Both the position numbers and the translations under genes were made by a program. A stretch of 64,000 nucleotides of DNA from Nyssa sinensis (taxonomy: Eukaryota; Streptophyta; Magnoliopsida; Cornales; Nyssaceae), in NCBI GenBank assembly GCA_008638375.1, contig CM018048.1:50933675-50997674 (forward strand), in the 5' to 3' direction. Each line of letters begins with the position of its first letter. The first letter of the stretch is position 1. The notes beneath the pieces were generated by a model. The model was not told where the DNA came from, did no database searches, and worked only from the letters and a program-made list of their open reading frames with translations. Of the stretch, positions 45,901 to 56,567 are shown in pieces.

Positions 45901-47646
45901 TAAATTCTAAGAAGCACAAATACGGACACGAGACACAAACACGCAGACACGACATTTTTTTAAAATAGGACACGTTGAATATATATTATTTTTTATATGA
46001 CCATATAATAAAAATCTGAATTTTTTATAAGTAAAAAGTAATATTATTTTAATTAAAATTAGTATAAAAATACATAAATCACAAAAATAATTTTTTTATA
46101 AGTAAATTATTAAAATATAAAAATAACAAATCCATTAAATAAAAATTTAAGAACTTTCTCATTTAATCAACATTTATGATTCAAGTTCTAAAACAAAATT
46201 ACTAACTAATACATAAAATATATGTCTATATATAACCCCCCCCCCCCCCAAAAAAAAAAAAAACAGAGGAGGAGTTGAAGAGGAGAATATGAGAAACAAA
46301 ATCCACAAAAAAAAGTGTCCAAAACGTGTGTAAAATTCAGAAAAAATAAAAATTTTAAATACTTTTTTTTTTTGATGTCCAACACTAACGCGTAAACCAA
46401 AATAGAGTGTTTGTATTTCATAAATTAAATTAGCGGCCAAAAAAATTTAAAATCACACATAACATATTATTTGTATTAAATAGATGGCTTGAGTTCTTAA
46501 TTTTCATGCAAGACTTGTGAAACACTAGGATGATAAACCAGGGAACTTTAAAAAAAAAAATGTGCACCTTATATCCCCGTCGTTAACTACAAAAAGTATT
46601 CAGTAAAATGACTACAAACCTAACCCCAACCAAACAGAGGAAAAAGTCGGATGGTAAAACCGCAAATCCTGATGCTCTCCCAAGAGAACAATAATATCAA
46701 TCGGATCTCAATACCAAACAAAACGAGTCATCAACAAGTTCCTGCAAAAAAATTTTCCTTTCTCACTAAGCCTTCCACAGTTTTCGTTCTTTACCAGGTA
46801 AGATCTGAAATCCAGGTTTCTTTACTGTTACTCATAGGAGTTTACCAGTTAACTTAAGATAGCACCTTTCATAGTTCAGTTCTTTTCCTCTTCTTATTAT
46901 TATCTTCTTAAAAAGGTGAGAGAAGTGCCAAACAACAGCAAGAAGATGAAGATTCCCTTATTTCCACACCAACCCAAAAATCCCACCTTACTTTCAGAAC
47001 TACCCATTTACATCAAGATCTGAGTTGGGGCATCTAATCACTGGTCCCACTTCTAAACCAACATTATATACTATAAGTATCATAACTATACACAATTAAT
47101 TTCAAACAGTAAACAGCAAATCCATTACCAAATCAGATCCAGTTAACCAATTCCGAACTTAAATCATCATATGCTACAGAAAAACAAAAAACTTTTAACT
47201 GTATCGTAAGAAAACAACACAGATGACTTAAATTTAAAAGGGTTATAGAATGTATTCTTATTACCTAAATTCTCAACCTCCATCTTGGCATGATGCTTGC
47301 TAGCTGATCCTACTGGGCGCACTTTTCCCCGCTTATCGGCCGAGAAGTCGATCACCGGCGGGGGAGCTGAAGACGAAATCGGCTTCGGCGACAACGCCAT
47401 CGTCAACATCCCATCTGGTCCGTACTTCCTCGGCCTACCTCTCTTCTTCTTCACCGTCGTCGCTCCTGCCACCCCCGGAGCCGGAGCCGGAGCCGGCGGC
47501 GCTACGCCTATTTGAGGGGTCACTGCCGGCGTTGATCCACTAGCCTGAGTAGGGTTTTCTGTCCTAGGCGCCACATGGTAGTCCGACGGAGCATCTGATC
47601 CCACCACTGTTACCGCACTACTACTGATACCTTCTCTTCCTTCCAT
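37502..47646 (-). CDS. AHL: AT-hook motif nuclear-localized (AHL) protein, type III-like
   Basis: Five exons give 339 residues: exon 1 47265-47646, exon 2 44251-44318, exon 3 43370-43501, exon 4 38065-38226, exon 5 37502-37777. All introns are GT-AG and all joins keep the frame. One AT-hook of the RGRPRKYGPDG kind sits at residues 69-79 behind a KKK run and binds the minor groove of AT-rich DNA. The PPC/DUF296 domain runs from about residue 124 to 260 (WVSCSVGANFTPHIITVN, ISFSQQGPRAICILSANG, GRFEILSLTGSF, SVSLASPDGRVVGGGVAGLL) and makes AHL proteins form trimers and meet partner factors in the nucleus. One such hook plus this PPC form fits type III AHLs such as Arabidopsis AHL1 (about 356 residues). 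The C-terminal tail is S/P/K-rich. Intron 3 is 5.1 kb, swollen by LINE, LTR-like and SINE sequence and by the duplication boundary. Exons 4-5 lie in copy B; the copy A duplicates are broken. Confidence 0.95.
37778..38064 (-). other. AHL intron 4 with C16-A16 tract
   Basis: 287 bp, GTATTC donor and AATCAG acceptor on the minus strand. It contains C16 followed by A16 (37938-37969) and two more A-runs; the equivalent in copy A is C/A-rich but irregular. Confidence 0.85.
38500..39040 (+). mobile_element. LINE 3' fragment, uninterrupted copy
   Basis: A 130-residue ORF at 38558-38950 is still open and shows the zf-RVT type region and following C-terminus of a plant LINE ORF2 (HLLVRCKVTREVW, then MWSLWTERNRQIFE). 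It ends in the 3' tail tacatgggttcgcc and actgataaaaaaaa. It contains the empty target site of the Tat element (aacaatatcctttg at about 38889). It lies antisense in AHL intron 3. Confidence 0.85.
39187..39778. other. 592-bp segment present only in copy B
   Basis: Flanked by attcca (39181-39186) and actcca (39773-39778). Copy A has one actcca at 19316-19321 and no intervening sequence. It is either an insertion with a short target duplication or a deletion in copy A. No terminal inverted repeats or coding sequence seen. Confidence 0.75.
40096..40130. repeat. C23-A12 homopolymer junction
   Basis: Copy A has an irregular short C/A stretch at the same place (about 19638-19660). Confidence 0.9.
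40960..42400 (+). mobile_element. LTR-like remnant in AHL intron 3
   Basis: Non-coding. A TATA-like ttataaatac at about 41820 is followed by a leader-like sequence and, near the right end, gtagccggtgagttttattccacgtgaagg, which resembles the U5 end of Ty1/copia LTRs as I remember them. I could not fix its ends or find a second LTR. Confidence 0.3.
42398..42541 (+). mobile_element. SINE, Au-like
   Basis: Contains ggttgctccattgtgact, a degenerate B box (ggtaagagtc at 42431-42440), then gggggtaaggctacgtac and ggcgggagactcgtgcactg. This succession is that of the Au-type SINE family widespread in flowering plants. It lies antisense to AHL in intron 3. The tRNA-like head is decayed. Confidence 0.75.
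42792..42972. repeat. TA, TG and GA microsatellites
   Basis: (TA)n at 42792-42824, (TG)n at 42923-42956 and (AG)n at 42961-42972, in AHL intron 3. Confidence 0.9.
44981..46440. repeat. Three diverged units of a GACACG-rich repeat in AHL intron 1
   Basis: Each unit starts taagaag, then a stretch rich in gacacg/gatacg, then ataataaaa cctaatattatttt, attaaaattagtataaaaa, ccattaaat, and ends near atccatgattcaag. Starts are about 44981, 45309 and 45908. A perfect 16-bp palindrome (TCGGACACGTGTCCGA) with a G-box lies at 45592-45607 in unit 2. Units are separated by TA microsatellites. Class unknown. Confidence 0.65.
46236..46263. repeat. C14-A14 homopolymer junction
   Basis: Fourteen C followed by fourteen A, inside AHL intron 1. 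Confidence 0.9.
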
Positions 47647-48350
47647 TTCAAAACTTCAAAAAAAAAAAAATTCTATCAACTTCTCATCAAAAACCCATCA
47701 TTTTCCTCAAACCCAATTACCCAAAACCTCTAATATTTTCTGGGGAAAAAAATCAGCAAAAATAAAAAAAGCAACTCAGAACCCAGAAAAAAAAAATTTT
47801 AAAAAAAACCTTGAATTTTAAAATCTCGAGAAGCTTTCAAGTCTTGAAATAACCAAAACCACAGTAAAATTCAAACTAAAACAAAACTGAAACTATTCAT
47901 TTCAAATTTGCAGCTAAAAACAAAGACAGAGCTTTAATGTTGATGATCTATTTTTTTTTCAGAAAAAAAAAATTGGAATAATAAAGAGTGATATTGAGAA
48001 GACAAAGAAAGATTTTTGTCGCTCTGTTATCACGTAATGGGAAAAATTGGGTTTTGGTGTTAAACTAATTTGGGTTCCCAACTCTCCCCAAGACTCTCCG
48101 AATTGTTATTAAAAAATTGTAACCCAAGGGCGAAAAATAGAAAAAGAAAAGAAAAATAAAAAGAAAAAAAATTTAAATATTGGGTCATTAAATTATTAAT
48201 TGTTAAAGCTGAGAAATTATTAATTTTGGTTAAGAAATTGAGTGGAGTCCGGTGGGGAAAAAAATAAATTAAACAAAAAGCTTTTATAGGTGGAAAAGTG
48301 ATTTAGGGTTGCCAAGGCTTGAAGACAACCGTCCATTTCTCTTTCTAATA
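47647..48350 (-). promoter_or_regulatory. AHL 5' leader and promoter region
   Basis: Upstream of the AHL ATG on the minus strand. The first 350 bases are rich in A-runs on the plus strand (T/C-rich on the gene strand), as in many plant leaders. I cannot fix the transcription start or a TATA box. A leader intron is possible but not decidable. Confidence 0.35.
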
Positions 48351-49202
48351 CTAATAAAAAATAAAGAACAGACCCCCCCGTCCATTTCTTTTTCTAATAA
48401 AAAACAAAGTTTTGTGTAGTATTATACATATATACAATATATATATATATATACACACACTCTGTATGTATGGATGGATACACAAAGAGTTTTTTTCTCC
48501 CGGCCAAAATGGAGACAAATATACAAAAAGAAGTGAAAGGAAAAAAGAAAAAGGAAGAAACAAGTCATTTGCATTTCCTATTTGTTCTTCACCTCATAAG
48601 TATCATTGGCTGACACGTGTCATTGGGAACAAGAGCAAAGAAGCTCTATCTGCAAATTGTGAAATATTTATTACTTTAATTACACATGACAAAGTTGTAA
48701 ATTGGGAGAAGAAATTTCAAAAATTTCTGACATTGTTTCAACGTTTTAATGATTTGAGGGAGAGAAATCATGGGATGTAAAGTAATAATTATTTTTCTTA
48801 CAGCCTTGACTTGGGGAGCGGGCTACTTAAAAATATGACCTGGGGGAGTAATTATCTCCCTATTTTTTTAATACCTTATAAAAAAAAATTAATTTAATTT
48901 AATTATAAATTATAAATTATAAATTTATATATATATTTTACAAATTTAAATTTTTTCACACTTTATTTTTATTTTATTTTACAATAAAACTTTTACAGAT
49001 TTTTTGAATTTATTAATATATTTTAAAGATATTTTTTTTATTTGACTTATGACTTAATTTGTAAATTAATTTAAATCAATGAATATAATTATTTATTAAA
49101 AAAAATATTACTATTCAATGTTAAATTTTTATACTTTTTAAATATTTAGATTTATCATTAAAAATTTATTAAAAAAACTTATCCACCTAAAGTCGAGCTG
49201 CC

Positions 49203-49248
<46 letters not shown>

Positions 49249-50262
49249 ATCATTTCATATGCATGTGCTGCTGCTTGATGGAACCTATTAAATACTGAAA
49301 AATGAAAAGTTCCAATTGCTCTTATTCCATGCTGATTGTAAAGCTGGGAAATAGATAAACAATTTTGGAGCATTTAACTAATGACATATTTTATTTGTTT
49401 TAATTGATTATAAATGCTTTACCCGGAAGGAAATTATTGGAGTGGTTGATTTTGTTACTGGAGGCCATTAAATTTCGATACTTAAAAGTGGTAAATTAAT
49501 AATTCTAAATAAAGTTTTTTTATTTTTATTTTTAATATTAATATAAATTATTTATTTAATAATAATATTATAAAACTTTACTAAATATATAATACATATA
49601 TAAATGTTTCTAAATACTTTGTTTTCTACTTGATATTTTAGTTTTTAATAAAAAAAAAATGTATATATTGAATAAAACTATAATAATAAAAGTATTACGT
49701 AATAGTTTTATTTAAATAGGAAATAATAAAAAATTTTAAAAATATGGTATAAAATTCTATTAATAGAATTAAGTTTTTTATGAAAATCTTTTATGGAACC
49801 TTATTTGTAAAGTTATGTTTTTGTTAATCTTAGATTTTCAATTTGATTATATTATAAACACGTAAAATTCAGGATCTTCTCTGTAAATAAAGTTTAAAGT
49901 AATTGCTTTATTGACTCAATAATAGAGTCGGTCCTGTTTCCACGATATCATACATGGGAGGTAAATTTTGCGAAATCAATACGATGAAAATTTAAGTGTT
50001 ACTATTTTACTTATCAAAAATACGAATTATTTAGGAGTTAATAAAGTGTTATGCCTCTTGTTGATTTTTTTTAATTTGTTTGATATAAAAATTAATAATA
50101 ATATTATTTACCAAAAATTCAAAAAAATAATCAAAATTTAATTAATAAAAAGAATAAATTTAACAACCTTATTTACAAAATTTTTTTCCCATCGTCTGCT
50201 TCTTATTGATGAGTCTATTATAACCTCAACACCATCTATAATTTGAAAATCTATCACTAGTA

Positions 50263-50301
<39 letters not shown>

Positions 50302-51410
50302 ATATTGGTGCAAAATACAGTACTAATCTTTTTAAATAAGTTTTGCAATAAAAAATTAATATTATTATTTTTGAAAAATGTTTGTTTAGTAATATTTTAC
50401 AGAACCAGTAATTATCACACCTCGAGTTGAGAAGAAAAAAAATTTTAAATTGGGCATCCACAGGACCACAAGCATTGACTAAGAGAATGCAAACAAATAC
50501 AAGGGGAAGTATAATACTTAAGAATAAAGGTGCTACTTTAATTTTGATTTTAATAATTTATCAAGAAAATAAAAAATTAAAATAAAATAAACTGAATTAA
50601 GCTTAGATAAGAACAAATTAAATTGTTTAATCATTTGTTAAATATGCTGATGAGCTCGATGTAACAATTATATAGCATCCCACACTATTTAATTAATTTT
50701 TTTCCTTTTCTTTGGAGTATATTAGCCTACAGATATGACTTTTTATTATTTTTTTATCTTATTTTTTTTCTGGGTAGTTGAACTTGGCTATGCAAGTGGA
50801 AACATTATAAATAAATTAATGAAAGAGCACTAAAATTTTAAATTATTTGAGCGCTTGAGAGAGATTACTACACTTGAACTTAAAGCTAAGTGGTTTCATT
50901 GGGTGTTTCAATGTTAAAAGTTTTGAGTCTAGTGCAGTTTAAAATTTTGCATTACATATATATATATATACACACACACATACGCACGCACTTGAATGTG
51001 TGTGTATATTTTGTAACATTTTTGTCTAAAGTTCCTTGCCAGTATTGGAATAAGCTGCAGGAGGAGGCAATGCCATATATGCAAGCTCTATTTTGAGGGT
51101 TTGGATGGAGGGGAACTGGGATTGACTGATTAGATCAGAAGTGTGTGAATGTCTATGCTGTCTCCTAACTTTAGATTAGTCAAACATTAGTGCTGAAAAT
51201 AAGGGTTGGTACAGACAAACCCAATTATTGATGACGTCCAACTCAAAATAAAGTGTTGAATTTATACTTGGTTAAGAATGTTTTGGGAATGTTCGAAGCG
51301 GGCAATGGTCCAGTAACATTATCAATTTATTTTTAAATAAAAAATTAAAATTCAAGTTTACAAAAGAATAAAAGAGGGGCATAGTAAGAATTTAATCTGT
51401 GACAGATTTA
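48351..51410. other. AT-rich intergenic sequence with microsatellites
   Basis: No gene recognised. Holds a (TA)21 tract at 49206-49247, (GT)n(AT)n at 50262-50302 and TA/CA at about 50957-50990. Short ORFs here span the microsatellites and are not credible. Confidence 0.5.
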
Positions 51411-51525
51411 GAAATTATAGTTATAGAGAGTCAAAATAAAAGTATTAGATTTTATGAGATACTTTTGTGAGTATACAAAAGAATTTAAGGGGGCCAATCT
51501 CTAACTTTTTTATAAAAAGAAATCT

Positions 51526-51566
<41 letters not shown>

Positions 51567-51650
51567 TTTCAAAATTTGGTGGGGTCACAACCCCCCCCCC
51601 CCCCACCCTAGTGGCCTAGCTTCGCCGCTGAATTTAGAGTTAGGTTTTTT
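51411..51650. mobile_element. Decayed non-coding transposon remnant
   Basis: Contains a (TA)16 tract (51532-51563), then ggtggggtcacaac, a run of 14 C (51591-51604) and ctagcttcgccgctg. It resembles the GC-edged non-coding remnants at 4900-5230, 20473-20800 and 29807-30814. Class uncertain. Confidence 0.3.
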
Positions 51651-51884
51651 TCCATCCTGAACTTAATACCATCAACTCTAATAATTATTTAGATTTAAAA
51701 AAAAAAAATAGTGTAGGGAATGCTCTAATAAAAAAGAGAGAAACAAATGTTAGGTTTGAGTCATCAACTTCAGATGGCTAAATTATATGGTTCCTTTTTT
51801 GAGGCCCATTTTGCAATTCCAAGTCTTCCTACAAAGTTGCAAAGGCCCAATCTTTGTGGATGTAAGTTAAAACGGGTTAGACTC

Positions 51885-52104
51885 AAATTCAACCTAGGCT
51901 TAAACGGGTCAAATATAAGTTGAGTCAAATATGAATTCGAACAACCAACAACTCATATTTGACCCAACTTTTTTTAATTTTTTTTTTACAACCCAAATTC
52001 AACCTAGGCTTAAACGGGTCAAATATAAGTTGAGTCAAATATAAATTCGAACAACCAACAGCTCATATTTGACCCAACTTTTTTTAATTTTTTTTTTACA
52101 ACCC
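51885..52104. repeat. 110-bp tandem duplication with internal inverted repeat
   Basis: Two nearly identical units (51885-51994, 51995-52104). Inside each, gggtcaaatataagttg faces caactcatatttgaccc, so each unit could fold into a hairpin. Confidence 0.9.
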
Positions 52105-54130
52105 ATTGTAATATTAGTGGTGTATTAAATAATATAATTAATATATTACAAATGATACACTAACACATCAGTATAAAACTGAAAAGAACAAATGAGATAT
52201 TGGTTTTCTGACTATCTTTTGCAAGGCCTTGCAGAGATATTTCTTTGATACTTTTTAACTCTCTTGGAAATTTGTTTTCCAGCATTTAGTTAAAGTTGTC
52301 GCATATGAGGCTTTAGTTGAAAATTGTCATCAACCGATCTCAAAAGCATGAATGAAAGAATAATAAAAGTTAATAAACACACCCAATGATGATTTTTAAG
52401 TTACTTTATTTTATTTGCCAATGGACCTGAAACTGCTTAATTTACCACCCACAAACAACCCTCTCATGATCTAAACAAATTTCCCTTCTCTCAATCTCCA
52501 ACTTGATTAATGTTTGTGAAAGATAAGAGAGAGTGGAGAAAAGGGTAAAATAAAAATTTAACAAAACTCAAAGAAAATGGGCTTTTAAACCCCCTTTTTT
52601 ATTTTTTATTCCATAATAAAATTCTCCCTCATTTCTCCCCTTTTCCTTCCAAGTTCCAACAACCTAAGCACACTATTATTATTTTTTTTATTAAAACACT
52701 AAATATGCATTTTAATAATTACAAAAAATTATTCCTCCTTTTAAAATTTGTTAAAAAATTTTAATTACCAACTACTTTATTTTCCTCTCTTTTCTTTTCT
52801 TTCAAGTTATTTTTTTACAAATTGTAAAACTTGAATAAAAAACCCAAAAAAGTCCTCCAATAATTTACTCAAATTCATACGAAATTCATTTTTATCACTA
52901 TTCAAAACTAAATTTAAAACTTTTTGAACAATATGAAAATTATTTTGGGACATGATGGGAATTTTTCCAAAAGATTTAAGTACATGTAAGAATAATGTAA
53001 CTAATTCTATCCTAAATTCTGTTGCAGGATATCTAACAGATTCCAGCTCAGCTCAACTGCCACTTATTCTATTATATTCTGTCACTTTCTATGAGCTTCC
53101 ACAATCCTCTAGTTTTGCAGCATGGGATTATGAGTGGCTGCTACAGTTTTCACTCCTTTGTCTTCCAACTGGTGGTTGGTGTGACAGTTGGTAGTTGGCT
53201 TTGAGCTGTTGGTAGTGCTCTGGTTCACACATGTAATCATTGGAGAGCTTTGAGTTAGAGCTTTGAGAAATCATGGAGCATCTTCAATCATTACTCAAAC
53301 TCAAATTTAAGTCAAAATTTACAAAAAAAAAAAAAAAAATTCTCTAACCCTAAACTCAAATCCATGCTAAATTTATTTTTATTCAAATCAAAACCTAAAT
53401 CTATACGATATTGTTTATTGGCTCAAATTTCTAACGGTAATTAAATGTTTTACTAGAAAACTCATCTCATTATGGAAAGGGAAAGTAAGAGAAAACCATA
53501 CCATGGAAGAAACCAACTACTCTTCCACGGACAACGACAATGATCTTCATGGACGACAACAATTGGGAATCACAATCATCCTTTTCCGTCAATGAACTTT
53601 AACATGGTCGCATTGGGAGAGACAGATCATGCATTATTTTGTTTATAGATAGTTCGGGAGCCACACCACTGGGTCGAGACAGATTAGTATGATTGAGGAA
53701 GAGGCTAGGATTATCGTGATTTACAAAAGAGGGGGAGGGGGGGGGGGGGGGGGGGGGGGGTCTTTATCTTTTTACAAATCGACGTGGTTGAACTTGAGAA
53801 TGATCATCAGTCGTGAATAGAGGGGGCATGGAAAGAACAAAAACATGGAGAGTGACATCTACTAAAAGAGAGGGGGTTGGGTACAGGGTTTGTTTCTGTC
53901 AGGACAATTTTAGATATACAAGGCATAGTCGTGATGTATTTCATAAAAGCAGGGTAGGGTGGTAGGGTAAAAAGTAGAGGAAACTAAAATAAAATAACTT
54001 TTGGGATAAGCTAAAAAATTTTAAAAATTAATTTTTGTAAAAACTTATGTGACAATTTTTTTCATAGGTAAACTGAGTATTCCATTAACAGCCTGAGGGC
54101 AAAATAATCAAAATGAGTCTAACATCATAT
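52105..54130. other. Intergenic sequence
   Basis: No gene supported. An 80-residue ORF at 52952-53194 has ordinary codon use but no recognisable family and lies in repeat-like sequence. A run of 24 G at 53737-53760 is present. Confidence 0.45.
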
Positions 54131-54136
54131 CCTTAA

Positions 54137-54175
54137 CCCCCCCCCCCCCCCCCCCAAAAAAAAAAAAAAAAAAAA
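54137..54175. repeat. C19-A20 homopolymer junction
   Basis: Adjoins the 3' end of the minus-strand LINE remnant. Confidence 0.9.
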
Positions 54176-55015
54176 CCTACATAAGAATCTATACAAGATT
54201 GGTACACTTCTATCACCCTAAAATACAAAAGATGTAAGAACCTATTTTTGAATCTACTAGGGAGAGTAATTTCCCCCCTAAAAATCCTACCATTTTCTCT
54301 CCCCATATATTCCAAAAAATACAAAGTGGAACAAACTTCCACACCCTCTTTATATGACAACCAACCCTAGTACCATGCCAACTTTTAATCATATCTCCAA
54401 CCGACCAAGGCATCACCCATACTAACACAAAAGGCGATGAGCATAGTTGCCAAGTATCTCTAAATAGGGGCAACGAAAAAGCAAGTGATTGATACTTACT
54501 CTCTTCCCCATCCAAACACATAACACATCTATTTGCCAAGGAGAAACTTGAGTTAAGATTGCTTCTATAACACGGCCAAAAAAAAAAAAGGCAACTTTTG
54601 TGAGAGCATTAACCATCCAAATGGATTTCCAAGAGAAGTTCCTCACACCCTTATTCACCAAGTAAAAGTAAAAGGATCTCATTGAAAATTTTCCTTTAGC
54701 ATCCAATTTCCACCAAAGAGCCTCCTCTCTAGTTACATTCAAATGGAACCTACGAAGAAGAGCCATCTAATCAAGAACTTCCTCCACCTTCCAATCATTA
54801 AGGTTTCTCCTAAAGCAAGGAGCCTATAGAAGACCATTGTCATTGGAGGTGATGTAGTCCTTCACCCACACATCATGATTTGAGTAGATGTGGAATAATC
54901 TTGGAAGTGCATTCTAGGAAATTTCATTCTATCTCCTTTTCCAACCACTAAGGAAGTGCATTCTAGGAAATTCTCCAACCCCTTTCTAATACTTTTTCAT
55001 AGCCCTACCCCATGA
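54176..55015 (-). mobile_element. LINE remnant (post-RT and zf-RVT region)
   Basis: Minus-strand pieces in order: AHGVGL (stop) KSIRKG at about 54960-55010; then EEALWWKLDAKGKFSMRSFY, WKSIWMVNALTKVAFF and CVMCLDGEES; then WKFVPLCIFWNIWGEK. This is the C-terminal part of a plant LINE ORF2. At least two frameshifts and a stop are present. It is a different subfamily from the LINE in copies A and B. Confidence 0.8.
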
Positions 55016-55496
55016 GCCCAACCAACTATTTGAAAGCATGAGATTCAAATTCAATTTTTACTCAAATTTCATCAAATGGAGAAGGTTCTATACGCAAAAC
55101 TAGAACCAAATAATGAATGCACTATTTAACACCACACTCCTAATGGAATTAATATTTGGACCCAAAAAAAAAAAAAAAAAAAAAACCCAGAAACAAGCAA
55201 GAACATAATGAGATAATCATAACAGGTCATTCTACCAATACGCACACTATAATTCATGAATAACGAGGAAGTAGCTAGCTAGAAATAATTCAAGGCAGTT
55301 ACCAAATTTAAGATATTGAAGATAACAATAACACAAGATGATAAATGGGTTTAACCAATACTTGGAAGCAAAGTGCAACCCACAACAATATAATGAAAAT
55401 AGATTCATACTGAAAGTAAAAACTTTAGCTTCAAGTCATAGTCACTAACGAAAACCTAATGACAGAAAACCCCAAAAGTGCCATTTCCGAAGATGT
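55016..55496. other. Intergenic sequence and RPL29 3' flank
   Basis: A poly-A run at about 55166-55186. Nothing else recognised. The last 100-150 bases probably hold the RPL29 3' untranslated region. Confidence 0.4.
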
Positions 55497-55854
55497 CTAC
55501 TCTTCCTCGGTGGCTGATTCACCACTCTTCTTGTTATGCTTCCTTGCGTACCTCTGATTCCTCAGAAACTTCGGATCCATCTGCACACGAAATTCATCAA
55601 AGAAAAGAACCCCAATAAATAAATAAATAATTATAAGTATAAATATGTAATCTACAATCCATATACATATACATATACCTATACAAACACATAGTCTTAT
55701 GACTATAATCGAAAACGTCATTTGGCTAAAGAAGACTGAAAAAACAAAGTACCCCTTTGGTGGAAGCGTGGCGGTGCTTCCTGGGCTTTTTTATCCCGTT
55801 CTTGTGGGCCTTGTAGGACTGATTGTGAGCGGTGTGATTCTTCGACTTCGCCAT
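55497..55854 (-). CDS. RPL29: 60S ribosomal protein L29 (eL29)
   Basis: Two coding exons: exon 1 55753-55854 (34 codons) and exon 2 55497-55580 (27 codons plus TAG). The product is 61 residues, the usual length in plants. It begins [20 protein letters not shown], is very basic, and continues with [18 protein letters not shown]. It is a component of the large cytosolic ribosomal subunit. The intron is GTACTT...GTGCAG, phase 0, 171 bp. A leader intron is likely at 55857-56000 (GTATGC donor; TGTGCAG acceptor two bases before the ATG). Upstream are a telo-box and two TGGGCT motifs, the standard promoter pair of plant ribosomal protein genes. No defects seen. Confidence 0.96.
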
Positions 55855-55856
55855 CT

Positions 55857-56000
55857 CTGCACACCCAGAAGAAACGAAAGCAATTAACAAAATTAAGTTA
55901 GACAGCAGTGTTTCATATCTAAGAAAGAACTGAAAATAAATTTAAAAGCAAATAAATCAATCAAATTAATTGAGGGATCAGAGAGAATGAGAAAGCATAC
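55857..56000 (-). other. Probable leader intron of RPL29
   Basis: CTTTCTCG/GTATGC donor and T-rich...TGTGCAG/AG-ATG acceptor on the minus strand, 144 bp. Leader introns just before the ATG are common in plant ribosomal protein genes. No transcript evidence. Confidence 0.6.
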
Positions 56001-56036
56001 CGAGAAAGGGAGCGGACAGATCTTTGTTCGGTCGGC

Positions 56037-56087
56037 GTTAGGGTTCTCAGGGTTTGGCTTCTTATGTGATCTCTTGTGAAACCCTAA
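56037..56087 (-). promoter_or_regulatory. Telo-box motifs of the RPL29 promoter
   Basis: AACCCTAA on the minus strand at 56037-56045 and AAACCCTAA on the plus strand at 56079-56087. Telo-boxes near the transcription start are typical of plant translation-machinery genes. Confidence 0.7.
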
Positions 56088-56162
56088 TTGTCGCTGCTTT
56101 TAAATGACGAAATTACCCTTGTGTGCCTCGTCTCGGCAAGTCGGCCTCTGTCTGAGAATGAT

Positions 56163-56180
56163 TGGGCTTTGAATTGGGCT
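56163..56180 (+). promoter_or_regulatory. Two site II (TGGGCT) motifs upstream of RPL29
   Basis: TGGGCT at 56163-56168 and 56175-56180. Site II motifs bind TCP-type factors and are usually paired with a telo-box in ribosomal protein promoters, as here. Confidence 0.65.
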
Positions 56181-56299
56181 TCAATGGGACTAATCCAATA
56201 TTGAAGTGGATCCATTCTTATTCAACAAATAAGCATTTTTGACTTCTGACTGCGCAAGTGAATGGAGTATTAGTCATTTCGAAGTGGCAACTGTAACAA

Positions 56300-56529
56300 C
56301 CCAACCCAACTCTCAACCCATGCCAAAGGCCCCAATCTTTGTAACGGTGATCAGTGTGGCCCACTTTTGATTAATGAAAAATGTTAGAAATTTTTATTTT
56401 ATATTATCAATTGTATTTTTAATGTGATAGGTTAGGGTATAGTGACTTTAAGAATTACATCTCATTAGACTAAAAATCATTGACATATTACATTTAAAAT
56501 ATAAATTGAGAATTTCTATCATTACTTTC

Positions 56530-56567
<38 letters not shown>

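Larger units (their letters stand above)
44319..47264 (-). other. AHL intron 1 (2.9 kb)
   Basis: GTAATAAG donor directly after exon 1 and TTCTTGTAG acceptor on the minus strand. It contains the triplicated GACACG-rich repeat and a C14-A14 tract. Confidence 0.85.

Noticed and set aside
47297..47515. Plus-strand ORF opposite AHL exon 1
   Set aside because: Shadow of the GC-rich coding exon.
52952..53194. 80-residue ORF MMGIFPKDL...
   Set aside because: No recognisable family, no splice or promoter support, and it lies in sequence that reads like an old repeat.
54137..54360. ORF ending in poly-F and poly-G residues
   Set aside because: The tail is translation of the C/A homopolymers; the rest is LINE remnant.
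56079..56087. AAACCCTAA as a telomere-repeat remnant
   Set aside because: Single copies beside a ribosomal protein gene start are telo-box promoter motifs, not arrays.
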